Part shown: positions 1 through 8,078 of the stretch, piece after piece
Numbering within the stretch: position 1 is the first letter of the stretch
How the letters are laid out: each line of letters opens with the position of its first letter
Origin: Pseudactinotalea suaedae
GTDB lineage: Bacteria; Actinomycetota; Actinomycetes; Actinomycetales; Beutenbergiaceae
Direction: 5' to 3'
DNA: 64,000 nucleotides
Assembly: GCF_009733815.1 (NCBI RefSeq)
Contig: NZ_WNXY01000001.1
Span: 310,001 to 374,000, forward strand
Made by a program: the position numbers and the translations under genes
Notes under the pieces: generated by a model
What the model saw: the letters and a program-made list of their open reading frames with translations, nothing else
The model's database searches: none
Told to the model about the DNA's origin: nothing

Positions 1-37
1 GGCGCAGCTGGTCCCACGTGTAGGCGCGGGTGCTCAT
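1..37 (-). CDS. Start of an unidentified gene, cut by the window edge
   Basis: Only the first 12 codons are present (M-S-T-R-A-Y-T-W-D-Q-L-R), so the product cannot be recognised. Its ATG overlaps the TGA stop of the upstream DUF1345 gene as ATGA on the minus strand. That overlap is the basis for the call and suggests the two genes are co-transcribed and translationally coupled. Confidence 0.5.
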   Translation of the reverse strand, partial: MSTRAYTWDQLR

Positions 38-807
38 CCGCTCGTCAGCAGCAACGAGATGACCATGCCGACGATCACCGTGTTGAAGACGAACGCGATC
101 AGGCTCTGCGACAGCACCTGCCCACGCAGCTCGGTGGTGCGGACACCGACATCGGTGGTCCCGAAGGTCGCCTGGATACCCGCGGCGAGATAGAAGTAGT
201 CGAGCAACCTGTTCGGGCGTTCCCCGGGGAACTCCAGGCCCCCGCGGGTCAGATCCACGCGGGCGTAGTGAACGGCGTAGGTCACGGCCACGCTGAACCA
301 CGCCGTGCCGACCATCACCAGCGCGATCACGAACGCCAGCGGCAGCTCGCGCAACGCCGGCCGCATCACCAGGGCCACGACCGCGACCAGCGCGAAGATC
401 GCGATCGACGTCGACCAGCTCGAGGGACCCACGCCCACGACCCAGCGGAACAACGTCCCGTCGCGACGCTTGTCGTACTTGAGCCAGCTCGGGTCGGCCG
501 TGATGGCGACGCGGAAGTCGTCGCCTCGCAGGCCGCGGTACGCGAGCCAGGTCAGCACCATGTGAGCGAGCGTGAACGCCGCCCACACCATCACGGGCAG
601 CAGCAGGGCCGCGCCGGGCAGGTCCTCCCTGGCCAGCTCGCGGAACGGTTCATAGCTGTTGACCAGGACGCGCTGCACCGTGAGCGATGTCACGACGGCG
701 ATCAGGACCGTGATGGCGACGCGCCGGTTCTCCGACAGCAACCAGATGGTGCGCGGCAGGTCGGGGGCCTCGGGCTCGCTCTCACCTGCGTCTTCGGATC
801 TCGTCAC
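34..807 (-). CDS. DUF1345 family integral membrane protein
   Basis: A 257-residue protein with an acidic, proline-rich N-terminus (about 25 residues) followed by at least five strongly hydrophobic segments, roughly at residues 30-50, 68-92, 130-165 and 235-255 with further ones between. The layout, and the conserved SWxxV/HYARxDLxxxGLEFPG-like part near residues 175-195, resemble the DUF1345 membrane family, which has no known function. The GTG start at 807 is chosen because a TAATCT hexamer lies seven bases upstream of it, which suits a leaderless transcript. The gene overlaps the next start by four bases. Confidence 0.75.
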   Translation of the reverse strand: MTRSEDAGESEPEAPDLPRTIWLLSENRRVAITVLIAVVTSLTVQRVLVNSYEPFRELAREDLPGAALLLPVMVWAAFTLAHMVLTWLAYRGLRGDDFRVAITADPSWLKYDKRRDGTLFRWVVGVGPSSWSTSIAIFALVAVVALVMRPALRELPLAFVIALVMVGTAWFSVAVTYAVHYARVDLTRGGLEFPGERPNRLLDYFYLAAGIQATFGTTDVGVRTTELRGQVLSQSLIAFVFNTVIVGMVISLLLTSG

Positions 808-857
808 CCCCGTGAGATTAGTCGGCAGGTGTGACGTACCTCTCTGGCCAAAATTGG

Positions 858-876
858 TGAGGCAAGGCTAGCCTTA
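858..876. promoter_or_regulatory. IdeR/DtxR-type iron box over the -10 region of the flavoprotein gene
   Basis: The 19-mer TGAGGCAAGGCTAGCCTTA matches the IdeR/DmdR consensus TTAGGTTAGGCTAACCTAA at 14 of 19 positions, including the central AGGCTA. The embedded TAGCCT at 869-874 is a plausible -10 hexamer seven bases before the ATG at 882. A bound iron-loaded repressor would block RNA polymerase directly. Iron repression is inferred from the motif and from the function of the downstream gene. Confidence 0.75.
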
Positions 877-881
877 TTCCG

Positions 882-1796
882 ATGACAGCGACCCTGACCC
901 GTACCGTCCAGCCCTGGCGGCTGTTCCGTACCACGGTCTCACGTGTGCAGCGCCTCAGCTCGAGCTTCCTGCGGATCACGTTCGCCGGTCCCGAGCTCAT
1001 GGCGCTCGGCGACGACCGAGACGACCAGCGTGTCAAGGTCATCCTGCCCGCGCCCGACGGGTCGCTCGACGTCGGTGACGCCGATGGTCTCAGCTGGTAC
1101 CAGGAGCTGATGGGCCGGGATGCGGCCAGCCGCAACGCGGTGCGCACCTACACCTCCCGCCACGTGCGTGCCGAGCAGGGCGAGGTCGACGTCGACTTCG
1201 TGCTCCACGGCGACGAGGGACCCGCCTCGCGCTGGGCCACGACCGCCACGGTGGGTGACGAGATCATCCTCTGCGGCCCGAACCTCGCGCACGGCGGCCC
1301 CTACGGTGGCACCAGCTTCAAGCCGGCACCGGGAACGGACCGGTTCCTCCTGGTCGCCGACGAGACCGCCGTACCGGCTGCGCTCGCGATTCTCGAGGGC
1401 CTGCCTGCGCACGCGATGGGCGCTGCCCTGCTCGAGGTCCCGCACGCCGACGACATGCTGCCGGTATCGGCCCCGCCCGGCGTGCAGGTGCGTTGGCTCG
1501 CCCGCGAGGACGCCGCCCACGGCGCGTTGCTCGAGCCCGCGGTCGGCAACCTGCTGCAGCTGTGGCTGGGTGACCGCCACGGCGCCGACAGCAGCGAGGT
1601 CGAGCTCCCCGTGGACCCCGACGGCTACCTCTGGGACGTGCCCGAGCAGACCGTGAGCGGCGAGTTCTACGCCTGGCTGGCCGGGGAGGCGGGAGTCGTC
1701 ACCCGGCTGCGCCGGACCCTGGTGCGCGAGCACGGCGTCGACCGTCGCTCGGTCGCCTTCATGGGCTACTGGCGAGCCGGGCGCGCCGAGGGCTGA
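882..1796 (+). CDS. Siderophore-interacting protein (FAD/NADPH ferric-siderophore reductase)
   Basis: At 304 residues it has the size and order of the ViuB/SIP family: an N-terminal FAD-binding beta-barrel, then a NAD(P)H-binding domain. The flavin-binding RxYT signature is visible as RTYT near residues 88-91, and the nucleotide domain starts at FLLVADETAVPA. Members reduce ferric iron in imported siderophores, releasing ferrous iron in the cytosol. There is no Shine-Dalgarno sequence; the ATG sits seven bases after a -10-like TAGCCT inside an iron box, so a leaderless, iron-repressed transcript is likely. No siderophore biosynthesis or uptake genes lie nearby. Confidence 0.88.
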   Translation: MTATLTRTVQPWRLFRTTVSRVQRLSSSFLRITFAGPELMALGDDRDDQRVKVILPAPDGSLDVGDADGLSWYQELMGRDAASRNAVRTYTSRHVRAEQGEVDVDFVLHGDEGPASRWATTATVGDEIILCGPNLAHGGPYGGTSFKPAPGTDRFLLVADETAVPAALAILEGLPAHAMGAALLEVPHADDMLPVSAPPGVQVRWLAREDAAHGALLEPAVGNLLQLWLGDRHGADSSEVELPVDPDGYLWDVPEQTVSGEFYAWLAGEAGVVTRLRRTLVREHGVDRRSVAFMGYWRAGRAEG

Positions 1797-1810
1797 CCTC
1801 CTGACCTCAC

Positions 1811-1840
1811 TCTGCCCAGGGCAGATCTGCTGCGGGCAGC
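1811..1840. promoter_or_regulatory. Tandem palindromes upstream of the clpP pair (candidate PopR/ClgR-type boxes)
   Basis: TCTGCCC-A-GGGCAGA at 1811-1825 is a perfect 7+7 inverted repeat around one base. A second copy, TCTGCTGCGGGCAGC at 1826-1840, follows immediately and matches the first at 11 of 15 positions. The pair lies about 60-90 bases before the clpP start at 1899. The nearby HTH gene at 3113-3433 is the obvious candidate to bind it. Binding itself is inferred. Confidence 0.6.
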
Positions 1841-1898
1841 ATGAGGTGAGATCCGCCGTCGGGCGGGTTCATGGTGGTTCCGACGAGAGGAAACCACC

Positions 1899-2489
1899 AT
1901 GGCAAATCTGGACGACAGACTGATCGAGAACCTCATGCAGCACCGCATCCTGGTGCTCGCGCAGCAGGTCGACGACGACATCGCGCGGCGGCTGACCAGC
2001 CAGTTGCTGCTGCTCGCGGCGGAGGACCCGCGAGCCGACATCGCGCTGCTGATCAACTCCCCGGGCGGCTCGGTCTCCGCGGGACTGGGGATCTACGACA
2101 CGATGCGCATGATCGGCAACGACGTGGTGACGGTCGCGACCGGGCTCGCGGCCAGCATGGGGCAGTTCCTGCTCTCGGCCGGCACGCCGGGCAAGCGGTA
2201 CGCCCAACCCCATGCGAGGGTGCTCATGCACCAGGGGTCGGCAGGGCTGCAGGGCTCGCCGATCGACATCGCCATCCAGGCCGAGAACCTCGAGCACACC
2301 AACGCCGTGATGACGGCCCTGACGGCGGAGCACACCGGCCAGAGCGTCGAGACGATCCACCGCGACTCCGACCGCGACCGCTGGTTCACCGCCGAGGAGG
2401 CGCTGGCGTACGGGTTCGTGGACGCGATCGCCGACGGACCGGACGTGCTGCGGCTGGCCGCGCGGCGCCGGGCGGGGGTGCTGGCCTGA
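1899..2489 (+). CDS. clpP: ClpP-family serine protease subunit (accessory copy, first of pair)
   Basis: A 196-residue protein with every ClpP hallmark: NSPGGSV near residue 53, nucleophile Ser86 in GLAASMG, His111 in VLMHQ, and Asp160 in the DSDRDRW stretch. The 25- and 49-residue spacing of this triad equals that of E. coli ClpP. The start follows AGAGGAAA five bases upstream. It is fused by a TGATG overlap to a second clpP, so the two subunits probably form one mixed tetradecamer. No clpX or tig is adjacent, unlike the housekeeping clpP1P2 locus of actinobacteria. With a PopR-like neighbour this looks like the clpP3-clpP4 type of conditional operon known from Streptomyces. Confidence 0.9.
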   Translation: MANLDDRLIENLMQHRILVLAQQVDDDIARRLTSQLLLLAAEDPRADIALLINSPGGSVSAGLGIYDTMRMIGNDVVTVATGLAASMGQFLLSAGTPGKRYAQPHARVLMHQGSAGLQGSPIDIAIQAENLEHTNAVMTALTAEHTGQSVETIHRDSDRDRWFTAEEALAYGFVDAIADGPDVLRLAARRRAGVLA

Positions 2490-3109
2490 TGTCGACCACC
2501 ATGACGGCCAGCTACACGATCCCGAGCGTGGTGGAGACCACCGCGCAGGGGCAGCGGGCCTCCGACGTCTACTCGCGGCTGCTGTCGGATCGCATCGTCT
2601 TCCTCGGGACCGAGATCGACGACGGGGTCGCGAACACGATCATCGCGCAGCTGATCCATCTCGAGTCGGCCGACCCGGAGCGGGAGATCTCGCTCTACCT
2701 CAACTCCCCGGGCGGATCCGTCACGGCGAGCCTGGCGATCTACGACACGATGCAGTTCGTGCGCGCACCGGTCTCGACGATCTGCGTGGGGCAGGCGGCG
2801 TCGACGGCGGCGATGCTGCTGGCGGCGGGGGAGCCGGGTCGGCGTGGCATGCTGCCGCACGCGCGGGTGCTGCTGCACCCGCCGGAGGTCGGCGGCCGGG
2901 GCACGCTGCCCGACCTCCGGCTGGCCGCCAAAGAAGTGGCACGCACCCGGGCGCAGCTGGAGGAGATCCTCGCGCGGCACACCGGGCGGCCGGTCGAGCA
3001 GATCGCCGACGAGGTCAGTCGCGACCTGGTGCTGCCGGCCGAGCAGGCGCGGGCGTACGGCGTCGTCGACGAGGTGATCGGGAGCAGGAAGCTGCTGCCC
3101 GCGGTCTGA
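2489..3109 (+). CDS. clpP: ClpP-family serine protease subunit (accessory copy, second of pair)
   Basis: A 206-residue ClpP with NSPGGSV at 72-78, Ser105 in GQAASTAA, His130 in VLLHPP, and the late Asp in VSRDL, so the catalytic triad is intact. The residues after the nucleophile (TAAMLL) depart from the usual MGAFLL, as expected for a diverged partner. The N-terminus [25 protein letters not shown] fits the mature-end and axial-loop region of actinobacterial ClpP2-type subunits. Its ATG overlaps the stop of the first clpP, implying coupled equimolar synthesis. It ends four bases from the convergent regulator gene. Confidence 0.9.
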   Translation: MSTTMTASYTIPSVVETTAQGQRASDVYSRLLSDRIVFLGTEIDDGVANTIIAQLIHLESADPEREISLYLNSPGGSVTASLAIYDTMQFVRAPVSTICVGQAASTAAMLLAAGEPGRRGMLPHARVLLHPPEVGGRGTLPDLRLAAKEVARTRAQLEEILARHTGRPVEQIADEVSRDLVLPAEQARAYGVVDEVIGSRKLLPAV

Positions 3110-3112
3110 ATC

Positions 3113-3433
3113 TCAGGCGGCGAGCAGGACCGGACCCGAGGGGCGGGCCGAGGTGGCTGGGCCGGCGGGCGCGCTCATCGGCTCGGTGAGCTCGGCGACC
3201 CGGTTCGCCAGGGTGCTCAGATCGAGGTCGAGCGCGCCGAGGGCCGCTTCGAGGATCTCCGACGACGGCTCCTTGCGTCCGCGCTCGACCTCGCTCAGGT
3301 ACTGGGTCGAGATCCCGGCGGCCGCGGCGACATCTCCCTGGGTACGCTCCTGCGCCAGTCGCTCGCGCCGCAGCTCGTGCCCGACGGCCTCGCGCCAGAG
3401 CAAGGACCTCGGGAATGCGATGACGTCACCCAT
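3113..3433 (-). CDS. PopR/ClgR-like HTH transcriptional activator of clp genes
   Basis: A 106-residue protein with an XRE-type HTH at about residues 17-70. The YLSEVERGRKEPSSEIL segment is very close to the recognition region of ClgR and PopR, activators of clp genes in actinobacteria. It ends in LLAA. In Streptomyces, PopR and ClgR end in two alanines and are themselves degraded by ClpP, so this tail plausibly acts as a degron that closes a feedback loop. The gene converges on the clpP pair. No Shine-Dalgarno is seen; a TAGGTT hexamer six bases before the ATG suggests a leaderless message. Whether it is PopR or ClgR proper is not decidable here. Confidence 0.8.
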   Translation of the reverse strand: MGDVIAFPRSLLWREAVGHELRRERLAQERTQGDVAAAAGISTQYLSEVERGRKEPSSEILEAALGALDLDLSTLANRVAELTEPMSAPAGPATSARPSGPVLLAA

Positions 3434-3520
3434 GAGGGAAACCTAGAGCGATCGGGGTGGCCGCGCCCGCGTGTTCGTCAGGGGCGAACGGCATCCGGGG
3501 CTCGAGGGGCGGGCAGCTTC

Positions 3521-4591
3521 CTACGGCGCCCACGACTGCCGGGACGTTTGGACCTTCTCACCCGTCGTGGCGGCCCGCTGGATCATCAGGTCCAGGTACC
3601 GGTCCTGTGCCGCCTCGGCGAGCGAGTACGGCGCCGGGCCACCGCGGGCGTAGGAGCCGATGGCCTCCAGGATGCGCGCCATGGCGATCTCGTCCTCCGC
3701 GAGGCGGGCCCGCAGGTAGGGGTTGGTGAACGGCCACCGGCCCTCGAAGGTGTATCCGCGCAGGAACATCCCCTCGTGGTTGCCCGGGCCGCCGGCTGCC
3801 ACTCGCTCGAGGCGAGAGACCATCGGGGTGCGGGCGTCCAGGAAGCGCCGGACGACGGTGTCGCGGAGCTCGCCCGCGGTGCCGCGGATCAGCATGCTGG
3901 GCGAGCGCCCCCAGCTGCGGACCTGCTGGTCGTCGAAGTCGACGGCGCCGTGGCGGTCACCGAAGTCGAGCCAGGCCAGCGTGCGAACGCCGTCGACCAT
4001 CCTGTCCTCGGTCGGATCGCCGTAGCGGCTGGGCCCGAGCCGGACGGGGGAGGGCACCGTGGTCGCGGTGACCTCGGCGTCCTCGAAACCGATCCGCAAC
4101 GCCCGACGCAGCACGCTGACCCCGTGATAGCCGTGGGAGATCGAGGCCTGCGCCTGGGTGACCGTGCCGAGCAGCCCTTCGCGTGCGATCGAGAGCTGTG
4201 CCGACAGCAACGGCTCCAGGTGGTACTGCTCGGCCACCTGGATCCTCAGCCCGTCACGCTCGAGCGCACAGAGCGCCTCGAGCTCGGCGACGTCGACGCC
4301 GGGCGGGGTCTCGGCCAGCACGACAGGGCCGCGATCCTTGAGCTCGGCGATCACCTCGGCGCTCGCCGACCCGCGCACCGCCACGACGACGACGTCCACG
4401 GCCTCCAGGTCCGCGTCGGCGACCGACCGCCAGGTGGGGACACCGTGCTCAGCGGTGAACTCCGCGGCTCGATCCGGGTCGCGGACCACCGCACCCACGA
4501 GCCGTAGCGTGTCAGGGACGGCGGCGATCACCCGCGCGAACGTGTGCGAGCGGTAGCCGGAACCGATGAGCGCGACCTGGGTGGCTGTCAT
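3521..4591 (-). CDS. Gfo/Idh/MocA family oxidoreductase
   Basis: A 356-residue protein with an N-terminal Rossmann fold (VALIGSGYRSHTF, residues 6-18) and a C-terminal alpha/beta domain typical of NAD(P)-dependent sugar or inositol dehydrogenases. The usual EKP motif near residue 95 reads AETPPG, so the conserved lysine appears absent, which makes activity or substrate uncertain. It is the last gene of a three-gene minus-strand unit with an MFS carrier and an ADP-ribosylglycohydrolase-fold enzyme, 31 bases after the carrier gene. A role in oxidising or epimerising an imported sugar derivative is inferred from that context. Confidence 0.75.
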   Translation of the reverse strand: MTATQVALIGSGYRSHTFARVIAAVPDTLRLVGAVVRDPDRAAEFTAEHGVPTWRSVADADLEAVDVVVVAVRGSASAEVIAELKDRGPVVLAETPPGVDVAELEALCALERDGLRIQVAEQYHLEPLLSAQLSIAREGLLGTVTQAQASISHGYHGVSVLRRALRIGFEDAEVTATTVPSPVRLGPSRYGDPTEDRMVDGVRTLAWLDFGDRHGAVDFDDQQVRSWGRSPSMLIRGTAGELRDTVVRRFLDARTPMVSRLERVAAGGPGNHEGMFLRGYTFEGRWPFTNPYLRARLAEDEIAMARILEAIGSYARGGPAPYSLAEAAQDRYLDLMIQRAATTGEKVQTSRQSWAP

Positions 4592-4622
4592 GGAACCATG
4601 ATGCGGGCACCGGACGGCGTTC

Positions 4623-5879
4623 TCATCCGGTGCTCCCCAGGTGAGGGCGCACCCGCAGGTGGAACACCAGCGCGCCTGCGAGCACCGCCACGAGCATGAC
4701 GGAGGCCATCGCGACCACCCCGGTGGATCCGAACATGCCAGCCACCGGCGCGACGACGGCGGCCATCACCAGCGTCGCTGCGCCGGGAAGGGCAGTGGCT
4801 GCACCGGCGGCGTCGCCGAGGCGCTCCAGTGACAGGTGGGTGATGTGCGGAGTCATCACGCCAGCGGCCAGGTAGAGCAGGGCGATCGGAATCATGACGC
4901 CGAGCAGCCCGAGAGCGCCGGTCATGGCCGACACCCACAGCAGCGTCGTGACCACCACGACGGCCGCCAGGGCCAGACCGACCACGCGTCCACCCGACAC
5001 CTGCGCGCGGATCCGTGACCCGAGCTGCACACCGACCCAGCCACACAGAGCGTTGATTCCGAAGGCCAGCCCATACTCAGCCTCGGTCAGCCCCCAGACC
5101 GACTGAAACACGAACGGAGACGTCGTGATGTAGGTCCAGGCCGCCCCGCCCCAGACGAAGATGGTCACCAGGGTCAGTCCGACGTACCGCCGGTCGCGCA
5201 GCACGTACCGGTAGCCGGCGATCACGCGTGATCGGCCGACCGTGCGCCGGCGGACGATCGGCCCCTCGGGCACCCAGAGCACGTAGGCCGCCGATGCCGC
5301 GACCGTGAGCGCCCCGATGACCACGAACAGCCCACGCCAGCTCATGACGCTCAGCAGCAGGCCGCCGACCGTCGGAGCCAGCACGGGGACCGCCGCCGTC
5401 ACCGCGAGCACGTGCCCGATCGCCTTGATGAACGCCGCGCCCTGGTAGAGGTCTCGCACCGTCGCGGTAGCCACCACCACCCCCGCGGCGCACGCCACCC
5501 CCTGCACCACGCGTGCCGCCACCAGGACGGTGACGTCGGGGGCCGCCGCGCACACCAGCGCCGTGAGCATCAGCACGGCGTTGGCGATCAGCAGCGGGCG
5601 CCGCCGCCCGAAGCGGTCGGTCACCGGACCGAGCACCAGCTGGCCCACGGCGAAACCGATCAACGTACCGGTGAGCGTCGCCTGCACCCAGGTCTCGCTC
5701 GCTCCCAGCTCTTGCCCGATCCTCGGGAAGGCCGAGATGTACAGGTCGATCGACAGGGAACCCAGAGCGGCGACCGAGGCGAGGCTGAAGAGCACCCGCA
5801 TCGCGTGTTCCGGCTGCACCTGCTCGCCGGCGCGGGCAGGAGCGCCCGCACGGGCTGGGGGAGGTTCCTCAGGCGCCAT
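4623..5879 (-). CDS. Bcr/CflA-type major facilitator superfamily transporter
   Basis: A 418-residue protein with twelve predicted membrane segments. The first loop motif GPVTDRFGRRRPLL is the classic MFS motif A. The preceding TWVQATLTGTLIGFAVGQ is characteristic of the Bcr/CflA drug-resistance branch, a family of proton-driven exporters of drugs or small metabolites such as sulfonamide-like compounds and cysteine. A proline/alanine-rich cytosolic tail of about 28 residues precedes the first helix. The ATG overlaps the end of the upstream enzyme gene by 11 bases, so it is translated with it. In this setting it may move a sugar-derived compound; drug export cannot be excluded. Confidence 0.85.
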   Translation of the reverse strand: MAPEEPPPARAGAPARAGEQVQPEHAMRVLFSLASVAALGSLSIDLYISAFPRIGQELGASETWVQATLTGTLIGFAVGQLVLGPVTDRFGRRRPLLIANAVLMLTALVCAAAPDVTVLVAARVVQGVACAAGVVVATATVRDLYQGAAFIKAIGHVLAVTAAVPVLAPTVGGLLLSVMSWRGLFVVIGALTVAASAAYVLWVPEGPIVRRRTVGRSRVIAGYRYVLRDRRYVGLTLVTIFVWGGAAWTYITTSPFVFQSVWGLTEAEYGLAFGINALCGWVGVQLGSRIRAQVSGGRVVGLALAAVVVVTTLLWVSAMTGALGLLGVMIPIALLYLAAGVMTPHITHLSLERLGDAAGAATALPGAATLVMAAVVAPVAGMFGSTGVVAMASVMLVAVLAGALVFHLRVRPHLGSTG

Positions 5880-7188
5880 CGTCGGCGACCGCTCTCGTCC
5901 GCCGGGCGAGCTCGGTCACGGAGATCTCGTCGTAGCCGAACACCGCGGACCGGACCCGGTCTCCGATCGGCTCCCACCAGTGCGACTCGATCCCGGCGGT
6001 GCCGTGCAGGATCCCGGCCACCGAGCCAGATGTCGCCCCGTTGGAGTCCGTGTCGAGCCCGCCCAGCACGGTGAGCGCGATCGATCGAGTGAAACTGCCC
6101 TCGCCATGCAGGAGAGCCGCCGCGATCACGGCCACGTTGTTGACCGCATGCACCCAGTGGTACCCCGCCCACCGCTCGTCCACCTCGGTGAGCGTCTCGT
6201 CCCACGAGCGCCCGGCGTCGAACGCGCCGACCACGTGATCGAGAGCGACGGCGGTCCGGCTTCCCTGGGGCACGTAGCACCTTGCCTGGTCCAGCGCCTC
6301 GCGCGCCGTGGCGGAGGTGAAGGCTGCCGCCACCAGTGCTGCCGCCCACTGCTCGGCGTAGATGCCATTCGCGATGTGTGACACCCGTGCGTCGCGGTAG
6401 GCCAGCTCTGCAGCGCGACGAGGGTCGCCCGGGGTGACGTAGCCGAAGACGTCGGCCCGGATCAGCGCGCCGATCCACTCACGGAACGGGTTGTCGGGGA
6501 TGGCCGAGCCCGGAGGGCGCACGCCGTTGACGAGGTTCTTGTAGGCCTTCCGCTCGGCCGTGTAGGTCTGCTCGTAGGGGAGCAGGTGCAGCCACTGCTT
6601 GGCGACGTCGTCGGAGGTGAAGCCCAGGCCGTAGCGCTCCAGCACGTGCAGGTTGAGGATCGTGTAGTCGACGTCGTCGTCGCGGGAGGAACCGTCGATC
6701 GAGCCGAGCGTCGTCTCGGCCCAGTTGTCGGCGCGCAGCTCGTACCGCTCCCGCAGGTGCGCGGGCGCGGGGAAGTAGTCGGAGAGCGGCTCGGCGCCTG
6801 CGTCCCTCACGTAGTCACGCAGCCGCTCCCGCGTCCAGTACACGCCCTCCTCGACCGGCTTGCCCAACATGTTGCCGATCACCCGACCGCGCCAGCCCGC
6901 GAGCAGCCTGTCGTCGTAGTCCTGCGGACGCGGCGAGACCCCCCGGTGATCGGAGGGCCACAGCGCGGCGATCTCCTCCAGGTCGGAGGGCTCGTTCAGC
7001 GCGCTCGGTGCGGCCGCGCACTCTGCCTGGGCGCGGTCCAGCAGTGCCCGGAGGGTCTCGTCGTGGGCGCCGCCGGCGCCGCCCTCAGCCTGCGCGAGCG
7101 CGGCACGCAACGTCGTGGTGTCGTAACCCGTCTGATCCTGCTGATCGAGCTCGTGGGTGATGAGCACCCGAAGATCGTCGTAGTCCAC
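5869..7188 (-). CDS. ADP-ribosylglycohydrolase (DraG-fold) family protein
   Basis: A 439-residue protein of the ADP-ribosyl-GH family. The two metal-binding signatures are present: SSRDDDVDYT in the middle and LGGLDTDSNGATSGS near residue 375, both supplying aspartates for a dinuclear Mg centre. The start is placed at GTG 7188 because AGGAGG lies four bases upstream; an ATG 15 codons earlier lacks a ribosome site. It heads a unit with an MFS carrier and a Gfo/Idh/MocA dehydrogenase and is divergent from a GntR regulator, with a shared operator between them. Relatives remove ADP-ribose from proteins, but in sugar loci such proteins may cleave other N- or O-ribosyl-like bonds; this is inference. 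Confidence 0.85.
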   Translation of the reverse strand: MDYDDLRVLITHELDQQDQTGYDTTTLRAALAQAEGGAGGAHDETLRALLDRAQAECAAAPSALNEPSDLEEIAALWPSDHRGVSPRPQDYDDRLLAGWRGRVIGNMLGKPVEEGVYWTRERLRDYVRDAGAEPLSDYFPAPAHLRERYELRADNWAETTLGSIDGSSRDDDVDYTILNLHVLERYGLGFTSDDVAKQWLHLLPYEQTYTAERKAYKNLVNGVRPPGSAIPDNPFREWIGALIRADVFGYVTPGDPRRAAELAYRDARVSHIANGIYAEQWAAALVAAAFTSATAREALDQARCYVPQGSRTAVALDHVVGAFDAGRSWDETLTEVDERWAGYHWVHAVNNVAVIAAALLHGEGSFTRSIALTVLGGLDTDSNGATSGSVAGILHGTAGIESHWWEPIGDRVRSAVFGYDEISVTELARRTRAVADDGA

Positions 7189-7264
7189 TGACCCTCCTTG
7201 GTCTGCCTCCCGGACCCGGTGGCCGGGCAGCACGATGCCCGACGCTACACAGCGTCAGTGGGCC

Positions 7265-7282
7265 TGCGCAATCGAATGCGCA
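7265..7282. promoter_or_regulatory. LacI-like operator, site A (shared catabolic operator)
   Basis: TGCGCAATCGAATGCGCA is palindromic at 16 of 18 positions. It lies in the 161-base divergent promoter between the ADP-ribosylglycohydrolase-like gene and the GntR/FCD regulator gene. It shares the CAATCG core and TGCGCA arm with sites at 10204, 13507 and 30832. It could serve either direction. Confidence 0.6.
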
Positions 7283-7349
7283 TCATCAGTATCGCCGAGT
7301 TTCGGGGCGCGGTTTGAGGCGGAGGCCGGAGAGCGGCCACTACGATGCG

Positions 7350-8072
7350 ATGGTGGTCGACCGCAGCTCTCTCACCGATCAGACGGCCAGCGCCCTCGTC
7401 GACTACATCCGCGGCCACGGACTCGTCGAGGGCGATCCGCTCCCGCCGATCGATCAGATCTCCGCCTCGCTCGGCGTCAGCCGCACGGTGGCCCGCGAGG
7501 CGGTCGCCGAGCTCTCCGCGCAGGGGCTGCTGCTCAGGCGGCAGGGCTCAGGGACTACGGTCGCGGTGCCCGGCGCCGCGCAGCTGAGCCGGATCTTCGC
7601 CATGCGCTCGCTCGTGACCGATCTGGGCGCGCCGGTCGTGCAGGAGTTCCGCACCGCCATAGAGCTCGCGGCCGTCCGGCTCGCCGCCAGTCGCATCAGC
7701 GACGACGAGCTCGACGCGCTCAAGGAGCGGCTGGGCGACCTGGAGTCGGCCCGCGAGCTCGCCGACCTCTTCGACGCGGACGTCGCCTTCCACCAGGCGA
7801 TCGCCGACGCCAGCGGGAACGACCTGCTCCGGGTGGCGCTGGCATCGCTGACGCCGCTGCTCCACGAGCACCGCAGCGCCACCTGGGACGGATGGAAGCG
7901 GCGCGGCCGCGACCTCCGTGAGGGAGTCGCTCAGCATCGGCGCATCTTCGAGGCGCTGCAGCAGCGGGACGTCGACGCCGCGATCACCGCGATGTCCGAC
8001 CACCTCGACCAGGCGAGTTCCAGCATCGTGGCCCACGGCGAGAGTCGGCGGGGTCCCCGCGCCGGGGACTGA
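7350..8072 (+). CDS. GntR family (FadR/FCD subfamily) transcriptional regulator
   Basis: A 240-residue protein with a winged HTH at about residues 5-72 (LGVSRTVAREAVAELSAQG) and a C-terminal all-helical FCD domain. The metal- and ligand-site residues appear as DVAFHQAI and HRRIFEAL. FCD regulators usually sense sugar acids or other carboxylates and repress their catabolic genes. It diverges from the ADP-ribosylglycohydrolase/MFS/dehydrogenase unit, which it may control. The ATG at 7350 has no ribosome site. A TACGAT hexamer lies three bases before it and six bases before the next codon, GTG 7353, which may be the real leaderless start. Confidence 0.85.
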   Translation: MVVDRSSLTDQTASALVDYIRGHGLVEGDPLPPIDQISASLGVSRTVAREAVAELSAQGLLLRRQGSGTTVAVPGAAQLSRIFAMRSLVTDLGAPVVQEFRTAIELAAVRLAASRISDDELDALKERLGDLESARELADLFDADVAFHQAIADASGNDLLRVALASLTPLLHEHRSATWDGWKRRGRDLREGVAQHRRIFEALQQRDVDAAITAMSDHLDQASSSIVAHGESRRGPRAGD

Positions 8073-8078
8073 CTCCCG

